NCBI GenBank assembly: GCA_012961365.1
Contig: DTZN01000132.1
Coordinates: 1 to 12,116 of the forward strand
DNA: 12,116 nucleotides
DNA from: Hydrogenothermaceae bacterium
Lineage (GTDB): Bacteria > Aquificota > Aquificia > Aquificales > Hydrogenothermaceae
Direction: 5' to 3'
Shown: positions 1 to 6,186 of the stretch, piece after piece
Position numbering within the stretch: the first letter of the stretch is position 1
Layout: every line of letters starts with the position of its first letter
Position numbers and translations under genes: made by a program
Notes under the pieces: model-generated
Database searches by the model: none
What the model was told of the DNA's origin: nothing
What the model saw: only the letters and a program-made list of their open reading frames with translations

Positions 1-88
1 CACCTCAAACCAAGCTTTTAGTTTTGTTTTTAATCAATTTTGTTTTATCTATTTGAAAAGTAATAGCTTTACGCTGGCTTAGTTCAAA
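1..88. other. Non-homologous flank, possible insertion-sequence end
   Basis: This stretch is AT-rich and closed by stops in all three plus-strand frames (TAG at 19-21 and TAA at 31-33 in frame 1, TAG at 80-82 in frame 2, TGA at 54-56 in frame 3). It does not continue the molybdoenzyme reading frame that begins right after it. It contains an inverted repeat AGCTTT (65-70) / AAAGCT (86-91), a TTAC at 69-72 and a TCAA at 84-87. TTAC and TCAA are the cleavage tetranucleotides known for IS608-type IS200/IS605 elements, whose ends carry subterminal hairpins, so a right end truncating the gene is possible. Such short motifs are common by chance and no transposase is visible. An assembly junction is an equally good explanation. 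Confidence 0.25.
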
Positions 89-1642
89 GCTGAAAAAGTT
101 CAAATAACTGTAGGTTTTTCTCTTGGAAAGTATTTCAATGGATTATTAATACACAGAGCTATCGCTTCAATTCCAGGACTTTGTGGAAGAGTTGGTCCTT
201 ATGGTGGTCTTTCTACAGAAAACGAAGTTGCAATTTCTGGAATGGGAGAAATTTCTGGATTTAAAGGAAAGTACCAACAAAGATTTGCATCTGGTTTCGT
301 AAGTGAATTTGTATATGGAAACATAATCGAAGATGCAGAAAAACTCTACGATGATGAAGATGTAAGAAGAGCTACCGGATTATCCAAAGAAGAATACTTC
401 AAAAGAGTTAGAGAAATTCTTGATAACTTTGGGAATGATAAAAAATGGAAAGAAAACTTACATAACAAAGACGGAAAACCATACTGGGATACTTTTGAAA
501 CAGTTTTACTATTTGCAGATTCTAGATTTAGAAGAAACAAAGGTTCTACATATAAAAAAGCATTCCTTGAAAGAGCCAAGTTCTTTGCTTATGTAGACTT
601 TAGAATGAACTCTACAGCACAATATGCAGATATAGTATTGCCAGCAAAATCCCACTATGAAGTTTGGGACTTAAGAACTAACCCTGGATACCATAGATTT
701 GCAAACCTAGCACAACCTCCAGCAAATTTAAAACCTGTTGGAGAAGCTAAATCTGAGTGGGAAATTTGCACATTAATAGCTGAGAAACTCCAAGAAATAG
801 CTCTTAAAAGATTTGAAGAAGCTAAGAAGAAAGGTGAATCAAATCCTGAAAAATACATAAAAATACCTGACCCAACTCACTCAAAAACTGGATACAGAGA
901 CCTTGCGAACTTTGCAGATGAGTTTACAAAAGGTGGAAAACTTAGAACAGATAAAGATGCAGTTGAAATGGCACTAGAAAAAGTTGAACAGTTCCAACCA
1001 AACACAATTGAGTCTATGAGAAAAAGAGGTGGATTTCTTGTATTAAACGAAAAAGCAGGAAAATCTTCACCTTTATACCCAGATAAACCTTACAACTCTT
1101 TTGAAAACAACCTCTATATGTTTGAAAGATTTGAAACACTTTCAGGAAGGCTTACTTACTATGTAGACCATGATTTATGGATTGAGCTTGGAGCAGCAGT
1201 TCCAACTGCTAAGGAACCAATAAGACCTAAGAGATTTCCATTTGTGTTAATGACTCCTCACGCAAGATGGTCTATTCACTCTACTTACAAACATTCTACT
1301 CTCTTAATGAGATTACAAAGAGGTAAACCTTACATAATGATTAACCCTGAAATTGCTAAGAAGAAAGGAATTAAAGATGGAGATGAAGTAAGAATTTTCA
1401 ACGATATTGGCGATTTTTACGCTATGGCTAAAATTTACCCATCAGCTCCAAAAGATGCAATTGTATTAGAGCACGGTTGGGAACCTATGATGTTTAAATT
1501 CAATAGAAACCACAATGCAGTTGTTAGTGATTTACTCAATCTTTTAGAATTATCTGATGGTTGGGGACACCTTAAATTTGGTGGAAACTGGGATGGTAAT
1601 CAACATGCTTATACAACATCTGTAGATATTGAAAAAGCTTAA
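83..1642 (+). pseudogene. Type II DMSO reductase-family molybdenum catalytic subunit, 5'-truncated
   Basis: This is the C-terminal part of a molybdopterin oxidoreductase of the NarG/SerA/DdhA/PcrA group. The first ATG in frame is at 242 (466 residues), but family-like sequence extends back to about base 83 with no usable start codon: the pattern VGFSLGKYFNG, then HRA and CGRVGPYGG, resembles the region after the substrate domain in complete enzymes. Downstream, TAQYADIVLPAKSHYE (about residues 122-137 from the ATG) is the characteristic cofactor-domain motif. The last ~130 residues, from the PHARWSIHSTY segment through INPEIAKKKGIKDGDEV, form the C-terminal cofactor-binding domain. Complete relatives are about 900 residues or longer. 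Missing are the Tat signal, the N-terminal Fe-S site and the expected Asp ligand to Mo, so the fragment should not be catalytic alone. The remaining frame is clean, which suggests a recent break or an assembly fault. The stop is followed by the next gene's Shine-Dalgarno. Confidence 0.8.
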
Positions 1643-1661
1643 TTTAAGGAGGTAATTAACA

Positions 1662-2801
1662 ATGTCAAAAAGACAATTAGCAATGGTAATGGATTTAAAT
1701 AAATGTATAGGTTGTCAAACTTGCACAGTCGCATGTAAAACTCAATGGACAAATAGAAACGGTAGAGAGTATATGTACTGGAACAACGTTGAAACACAAC
1801 CAGGAGCAGGGTATCCAAGGAATTGGATGGAAGCAGGTGGAGGTTTTGATGAAAATGGAAATCTCCAAGATGGTATTATTCCAGATATGGTTTTAGATTA
1901 TGGTGTGCCTTGGGACTACAACCATGAAGAAATTTTTGATAAACCAGATACAGAATTTGTTTTAGGTCCCGACTCTGACCCTGTTTGGGGTCCTAACTGG
2001 GATGAAGATGTTGGAGAAGGCGATTGGCCAAACTCTTATTATTTCTATCTTCCTAGAATATGTAATCACTGTTCAAACCCAGGATGTTTAGCTGCATGTC
2101 CAAGAGAAGCTATATTTAAAAGGGAACAAGATGGTATTGTTCTTGTTGATTTAGATAGATGTCAAGGATACAGATACTGTATTGCTGGATGTCCTTATAA
2201 GAAAATTTACTTTAACCCTAAGCTTTCTAAATCTGAAAAGTGTATATTCTGTTTCCCTAGAATCGAAAGAGGACTTCCTCCGGCATGTGCTCACCAATGT
2301 GTAGGAAGAATTAGATGGGTAGGGTTTCTCGACGATGAAGAATCACAAGTTTATAAGCTGGTTTATAAATATAAAGTTGCTTTACCTCTAAGACCTGATT
2401 TTGGAACACAACCAAATGTTTACTATGTTCCTCCTGTATTATCTCCTCCAACATTTAATGATGATATGTCTATACAGGAAGGTTCACAAAGAATTCCTAT
2501 GGAATTTTTAGAGAAACTTTTTGGACCTGGAGTTCACCACGCAGCTAAAGTCTTAAAAGAAGAAATGGAAAAGAGAAAAAGAGGAGAAGAATCTGAATTA
2601 ATGGATATCTTAATAGCTTACAATCACAAAGATATGTTCAGACTTGATGAAAACTACTATCAAAAACTTGCAGAAGAACAAGGACTTAAAGGAACAGAAT
2701 TCTTCAAAATTATTGATTACAGATACGTTCAAGGTGCTAATACACCAAAAACTGAAGTTAAAGCATACTTTCATGTTGAAGAAAAAACTCACGAGGGGTA
2801 A
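1662..2801 (+). CDS. Type II DMSO reductase-family iron-sulfur (beta) subunit, NarH/SerB/PcrB-like
   Basis: This is the electron-transfer subunit that normally sits beside the preceding catalytic subunit and wires its Mo site to the heme subunit. Four cysteine groups are visible: C15/C18/C21/C25; C134/C137/C142/C146; C167/C173/C177; and C194/C197/C209/C213. The third group has Tyr170 where the second Cys of a CxxCxxCxxxC motif should be. In this family (NarH uses Trp) that predicts one [3Fe-4S] cluster and three [4Fe-4S] clusters. The segments GCPYKKIYFNP and SEKCIFCFPR are strongly diagnostic of the NarH/SerB/DdhB group. There is no signal peptide, as expected for a subunit exported with the catalytic partner's Tat signal. 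The 379-residue length is a little above SerB/DdhB and below NarH. Its start is fixed by AAGGAGG at 1646-1652. It looks intact although its partner is truncated. Confidence 0.93.
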   Translation: MSKRQLAMVMDLNKCIGCQTCTVACKTQWTNRNGREYMYWNNVETQPGAGYPRNWMEAGGGFDENGNLQDGIIPDMVLDYGVPWDYNHEEIFDKPDTEFVLGPDSDPVWGPNWDEDVGEGDWPNSYYFYLPRICNHCSNPGCLAACPREAIFKREQDGIVLVDLDRCQGYRYCIAGCPYKKIYFNPKLSKSEKCIFCFPRIERGLPPACAHQCVGRIRWVGFLDDEESQVYKLVYKYKVALPLRPDFGTQPNVYYVPPVLSPPTFNDDMSIQEGSQRIPMEFLEKLFGPGVHHAAKVLKEEMEKRKRGEESELMDILIAYNHKDMFRLDENYYQKLAEEQGLKGTEFFKIIDYRYVQGANTPKTEVKAYFHVEEKTHEG

Positions 2802-2809
2802 TACCCCTC
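2793..2809 (+). promoter_or_regulatory. Terminator-like hairpin over the beta-subunit stop codon
   Basis: GAGGGGT (2793-2799) pairs perfectly with ACCCCTC (2803-2809) around a three-base loop, giving a GC-rich 7-bp stem. It is followed by a moderately T-rich run (CTTATTTTAG). The TAA stop codon of the iron-sulfur subunit (2799-2801) lies at the tip of this hairpin. It could act as a leaky intrinsic terminator, an mRNA-stability or processing element, or one arm of a switch, because its 3' strand overlaps the anti-Shine-Dalgarno arm of the following hairpin. The T-run is interrupted, so full termination is doubtful. Confidence 0.5.
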
Positions 2810-2843
2810 CTTATTTTAGTATTAACAAAGATAAGTAAGGAGG
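2806..2843 (+). promoter_or_regulatory. Hairpin sequestering the Shine-Dalgarno of the cytochrome subunit
   Basis: CCTCCTTA (2806-2813) is the exact reverse complement of TAAGGAGG (2836-2843), the ribosome site of the gene starting at 2852. The pairing extends by one T-G and two A-T pairs to 11 bp (2806-2816 with 2833-2843), leaving a 16-base loop. It shares bases 2806-2809 with the hairpin at 2793-2809, so the two cannot form together. A ribosome finishing the upstream gene would disturb both. The simplest reading is translational coupling or attenuation that sets the ratio of the two subunits. The pairing is seen in the sequence; the regulatory role is inference. Confidence 0.45.
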
Positions 2844-2851
2844 AATAAATA

Positions 2852-4039
2852 ATGAAAAACGCAGTAAAAACTGCAGTAGTTGGATTAGCAATGTTTTCTT
2901 CTGCTATGGCTATCGAATCTCAGTATAAAGATTTTTACAAATATGAAGTGTTAAATGCTAAAAAAGTAAATGTTGAGTTAACTTCTAATCCTTATGCTCA
3001 AATTTGGAAATCTGTTCCAGGAAAGTATGTATATTTGTATCCTCAAATTTCTGTAAGACTAAATGATAAAAAGGCAAATGAATTAATCGCAAAGAAAACA
3101 TTAAAAAGAGCACTTGTTAAGGTTGCTTATAACAATGAAACAATAGCTGTTTTTGTTCAATGGAAGGATAATACACCTTCTATTCAGGCTAAATATGATA
3201 CTGATAGCTATGCAGATGGTGTAAGTATAGAATTTCCTAATAAATTTGGAAAAGGAATTACTCTTCCGTATGTTGGAATGGGAGATGAAAATCACCCTGT
3301 AACTGTTTATTTACAAAAAACTGTAGCAGGAAGAGATTACGAAAAAGTTTTCATATCAGAAGGTTTTGGTTCCTTAACAGAAATTAAGGAAGAAGGAACA
3401 TCTATTGATATGAAATACAATAAACAAACCCACCTTTGGACAGCAGTATTTGTAAGACCTTTAAAAACAGAAAACTCAAATCTTAAAGCAGGTCTTGTTC
3501 CTATTGCATTTGCACTATGGGATGGAAAGTTTGCAGAAAGAGATGGAAACAAATCTTTATCTAGATGGAAGTTTATAAGATTAAAAGATTATGATTTAGA
3601 TAAAGATTATCTAAACTATGTATCTTGGGGTATACCTTCTAAAAAATTAGGAGACCCGAAGAGAGGAAAGGAGCTAATGGTTCAAAATGGTTGTAATGGA
3701 TGCCATAGATATGCAGACCAACAAAGTGCTCCAGTAGGAATGGCTCCAGATTTATCTGATATAGGTGGAATTGCTAATGCTCCATATTTAAAAGAATCTA
3801 TAGTAAACCCTAACGATGTAATTATTAGAAACTTAAATCCTAATAGACACTACAATAAATTTGCAAATCCTGATAAATTTGGAGCATATCCAAATAACGA
3901 TATGTTTACATGGTATACAGTAAATCCTGATGGGACAAAATCTTCTAAAATGCCTCCTTATGCACATCTTTCTGAAAAGGACTTAAAAGATATAGTCGCC
4001 TACTTGAAAACATTAAGGAATTGGAAAAATTTTAAGTAG
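2852..4039 (+). CDS. Periplasmic heme-b (EbdC/DdhC-like) subunit fused to a cytochrome c domain
   Basis: Residues 1-20 form a Sec signal peptide ending AMA before IESQ, so the protein acts in the periplasm. Residues ~40-245 resemble the gamma subunits of ethylbenzene dehydrogenase, dimethylsulfide dehydrogenase and selenate reductase, which bind heme b through one Met and one Lys. Met143 in the GMGD segment and Lys234 in ALWDGKFAERDGNKS are the likely ligands. Residues ~265-395 form a class I cytochrome c domain: CNGCH at 281-285 for covalent heme attachment, with Met367 in KMPPYAHLS as distal-ligand candidate. Stand-alone gamma subunits are roughly 200-300 residues, so the c-type domain is an added module. 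It would pass electrons between the enzyme and soluble periplasmic carriers. The start is set by TAAGGAGG, which can be buried in the hairpin just upstream. Confidence 0.88.
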   Translation: MKNAVKTAVVGLAMFSSAMAIESQYKDFYKYEVLNAKKVNVELTSNPYAQIWKSVPGKYVYLYPQISVRLNDKKANELIAKKTLKRALVKVAYNNETIAVFVQWKDNTPSIQAKYDTDSYADGVSIEFPNKFGKGITLPYVGMGDENHPVTVYLQKTVAGRDYEKVFISEGFGSLTEIKEEGTSIDMKYNKQTHLWTAVFVRPLKTENSNLKAGLVPIAFALWDGKFAERDGNKSLSRWKFIRLKDYDLDKDYLNYVSWGIPSKKLGDPKRGKELMVQNGCNGCHRYADQQSAPVGMAPDLSDIGGIANAPYLKESIVNPNDVIIRNLNPNRHYNKFANPDKFGAYPNNDMFTWYTVNPDGTKSSKMPPYAHLSEKDLKDIVAYLKTLRNWKNFK

Positions 4040-4066
4040 AGACATGAAATTAGGAGGTGATATAAA

Positions 4067-4525
4067 ATGAAATTAAAAAAATTATTTGGCTTTTTAGTTG
4101 CAACCACAATCATAGCAAATGTATCCCCTGTAATTGCAGAAGAGGAAGATGAAGAAGATAACGAAATAGAATTTACATCAGCAGTTATTACTGCTGAAAG
4201 CTGTGCTAAGGAAGCAATGGAAAGTGGGGAATTTGATGTATTAAACTCATGTCCTCCTCATAAATTATTTGAGGGAGTTCCCGCCGATAAAATTTACACT
4301 GCTCCTCCAAAAGTAGTTATTTTTGATGTAACAGAAGGAGAATATTACTATATAAAACCAACATCAGAAGGTGTTACTTATTCTGCACTACTTGAAGGTT
4401 TTGGTGGAACACTTGATGGAGAAGGAGAAATTATTGGACAAAAAGGAGATGTATCTGTAGTTCAACTTGAAGAAGCAGAAATTACTCCTAAACCAAAACC
4501 TGGATTTTTCAAAGGATGTTTATAA
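4067..4525 (+). CDS. Secreted acidic protein of unknown function
   Basis: I do not recognise a family. The 152-residue protein begins with a lysine-rich end and a hydrophobic core, and a Sec signal peptide probably ends at residue 24 (PVIA before EEE). A very acidic stretch follows (about 25-36, EEEDEEDNEIE). The mature part has three cysteines, Cys46, Cys62 (SCPPHK) and Cys151 in the C-terminal FKGCL. The middle (about 82-135) is rich in Val, Tyr and Gly and looks like beta strands. Cys62 next to His65 could bind metal or heme, but there is no CxxCH. It has a near-ideal ribosome site (AGGAGGTGAT) 27 bases after the cytochrome gene and is followed by a terminator. It therefore belongs to the type II operon and probably works with the periplasmic subunits. 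Confidence 0.75.
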   Translation: MKLKKLFGFLVATTIIANVSPVIAEEEDEEDNEIEFTSAVITAESCAKEAMESGEFDVLNSCPPHKLFEGVPADKIYTAPPKVVIFDVTEGEYYYIKPTSEGVTYSALLEGFGGTLDGEGEIIGQKGDVSVVQLEEAEITPKPKPGFFKGCL

Positions 4526-4558
4526 ATATATCAATGTTATTGGTGATACACATTTATT

Positions 4559-4586
4559 AAAGGGGTTCTTATAGCCCCTTTTTTAT
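4559..4586 (+). terminator. Intrinsic terminator ending the type II cluster
   Basis: AAAGGGG (4559-4565) pairs with CCCCTTT (4575-4581), and a T-G and a T-A pair close further inside, leaving a five-base loop. The stem runs straight into a T tract (4579-4584). It lies 33 bases after the stop of the small secreted protein and 57 bases before the next gene. The Psr/Ttr-like operon therefore probably has its own promoter in 4587-4630. I could not identify convincing -35/-10 boxes in that short AT-rich gap. Confidence 0.85.
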
Positions 4587-4643
4587 AAAAAATGTTAAAT
4601 GTAAAGCTGTATATGACATAAAAACCTTTAGGAGGGTAGCTCT

Positions 4644-5279
4644 ATGAGACTTGGATTTTTAGTTGACCTTAGTCGGTGTATGGGATGTATGGCATGTGCA
4701 GTCTCATGTAAAGCTGAAAATGATGTGCCTCTACACAGTTGGAGATTAAGAGTTAAATACATAGACCAAGGAGAATATCCAGATACAAAAAGACACTTTG
4801 TTCCCTTAAGGTGTAATCATTGTGAAAATGCTCCTTGTGAAAGAATTTGCCCAGTATCTGCTCTTCATTATCTTCCAAATGGTATTGTTAGCGTTGACCA
4901 TGATAGATGTATAGGTTGTGCTTCTTGTATGATGGCCTGTCCATATAACGCTATATATATTGACCCACTTACAAACTCTGCTGATAAATGCACATATTGT
5001 GCTCATAGAATAGAGGTGGGTTTAATGCCTGCATGTGTAGTTGCATGTCCAACACATGCTAATATTTTTGGAGATTTAGATGACCCTGAATCTGAAATTT
5101 CCAAATATCTAAGAGAACATAGAGATGTAATGGTAAGAAAACCAGAACTAAATACAAAGCCAAAACATTTTTATGTAAGAGGTTCTACTGTAGCATTAGA
5201 CCCACTTGCATCAGAAAGACCAGAAGGCTTTACATTATTTACAGAAGTTAAATTTCTAGACCACGTAGGAGGGCATTAA
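4644..5279 (+). CDS. Four-cluster [4Fe-4S] ferredoxin subunit, PsrB/TtrB/NrfC-like
   Basis: This is the electron-transfer subunit between the membrane quinone subunit and the molybdenum catalytic subunit encoded downstream. All sixteen cysteines needed for four [4Fe-4S] clusters are present: C12/C15/C18/C22, C57/C60/C65/C69, C89/C92/C95/C99 and C116/C119/C131/C135. The last two groups are each followed by Pro (CPYNA and CPTHA), as usual in the DmsB/PsrB family. At 211 residues it is of normal length. It has no signal peptide and is expected to be exported folded, together with the Tat-bearing catalytic subunit. AGGAGGG upstream sets the start. It is the first gene after a terminator, and its stop lies only two bases before the NrfD-like gene, so the two are translated as a unit. 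Confidence 0.93.
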   Translation: MRLGFLVDLSRCMGCMACAVSCKAENDVPLHSWRLRVKYIDQGEYPDTKRHFVPLRCNHCENAPCERICPVSALHYLPNGIVSVDHDRCIGCASCMMACPYNAIYIDPLTNSADKCTYCAHRIEVGLMPACVVACPTHANIFGDLDDPESEISKYLREHRDVMVRKPELNTKPKHFYVRGSTVALDPLASERPEGFTLFTEVKFLDHVGGH

Positions 5280-5281
5280 TT

Positions 5282-6166
5282 ATGTTAGGTGCAGAAGTAA
5301 CTTTTGATGTGGCATTACCAAAGGTAGTTTGGGGATGGCTGGTATCGACTAATATGTGGGCTAAAAGTATAGCTACAGGTTCATTTTTATTGGGACTTTA
5401 TTTTATAAAAAAATATCCAGAGCAAGATAATTTCTTTAGAAAATGGCTTCCTATAGTTGGATTAATTTTTATTGGTATAACATTGCTTGTTACAGTTTTA
5501 GACTTACATCATATGTTTAGATTCTGGAAAATATTTGTATTTGCGCACTTTACATCTGCAGTTACACTAGGAGCTTGGGTAGTTTCTGGATTTGTAATAA
5601 TTTTATTACTTGCATTTTGGTCATGGATTTCAGGTAATAAAAAATTATTAGATAAAATTATGGTTCCAGGATTTATCTTAGCTTTCTTCTCAACAATTTA
5701 TACTGCCGGAATTATGGGACAAGCTACAGCTAGGGAAGTTTGGGTATTTCCTGCAGAGATGATTTCTATGCTTTTAAGTGCAACGTTAGCAGGTTCTGCT
5801 ATGTATTTATTAATTGATGCAATTTATGGAAATGTTTTAAAAGAAAATATTAGAAGAGAACTTGGATATATATTATTTGCAAGTGCAGGATTGATGGCTA
5901 CTATGTTTATTGGAGAACTTATATTTGCTAAAATGCACAGTGAATTTGCCCATGAAGTTATAAAAGTTTTAGCATTTGGTGAAGTTGCTCCATTTTTCTG
6001 GGGTGGAATGTTTTTAGCATTTATTGTTCCTATGGTGCTGGTAGGCATAGCAAATGAACAAAGAAAATACCAATATGCATTTCTCGGGGCTTTAAGTGCT
6101 ATAGCTGGACTTTGGCTTATTAAACACGCATGGTTAATAGCTCCACAAACATTACCATTAAGTTAA
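5282..6166 (+). CDS. NrfD/PsrC-like membrane quinone-interacting subunit
   Basis: This 294-residue integral membrane protein has about eight hydrophobic helices (roughly residues 15-43, 56-76, 85-112, 127-146, 154-180, 196-214, 236-257 and 264-282). The segment DLHHMFRFWKIF (74-85), after the second helix, matches the conserved Asp-Leu...Arg-Phe-Trp pattern of NrfD/PsrC proteins near the quinone site. The AEM and ELIFAKMH segments supply further polar residues inside or beside helices. The family has no heme and exchanges electrons with menaquinone, passing them through the ferredoxin subunit. Its AGGAGGG ribosome site lies inside the last codons of the preceding gene, so expression is coupled. 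The length is that of a compact NrfD protein rather than the longer ten-helix type. Confidence 0.92.
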   Translation: MLGAEVTFDVALPKVVWGWLVSTNMWAKSIATGSFLLGLYFIKKYPEQDNFFRKWLPIVGLIFIGITLLVTVLDLHHMFRFWKIFVFAHFTSAVTLGAWVVSGFVIILLLAFWSWISGNKKLLDKIMVPGFILAFFSTIYTAGIMGQATAREVWVFPAEMISMLLSATLAGSAMYLLIDAIYGNVLKENIRRELGYILFASAGLMATMFIGELIFAKMHSEFAHEVIKVLAFGEVAPFFWGGMFLAFIVPMVLVGIANEQRKYQYAFLGALSAIAGLWLIKHAWLIAPQTLPLS

Positions 6167-6186
6167 TTTTAGGAGGGTAGCAAAAG

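Noticed and set aside
1639..1659. Inverted repeat TTAATT/AATTAA flanking the beta-subunit Shine-Dalgarno
   Set aside because: It is purely AT pairs and would not be stable, especially in a thermophile. It is likely a by-product of base composition.
2610..2838. Short open frames on both strands inside and after the 3' end of the beta-subunit gene
   Set aside because: They lie in other frames of a well-supported gene, have low-complexity translations and lack ribosome sites. The plus-strand frame also runs across the hairpin region.
4528..4548. Imperfect dyad TATCA...TGATA after the small secreted protein gene, considered as an operator
   Set aside because: It lies upstream of the terminator and does not match a regulator consensus I can name. 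Such dyads are frequent in AT-rich gaps.
4587..4640. Search for promoter boxes ahead of the Psr/Ttr-like operon
   Set aside because: A promoter is expected here, but no -35/-10 pair with normal spacing and no sigma-54 motif stood out from the AT background.
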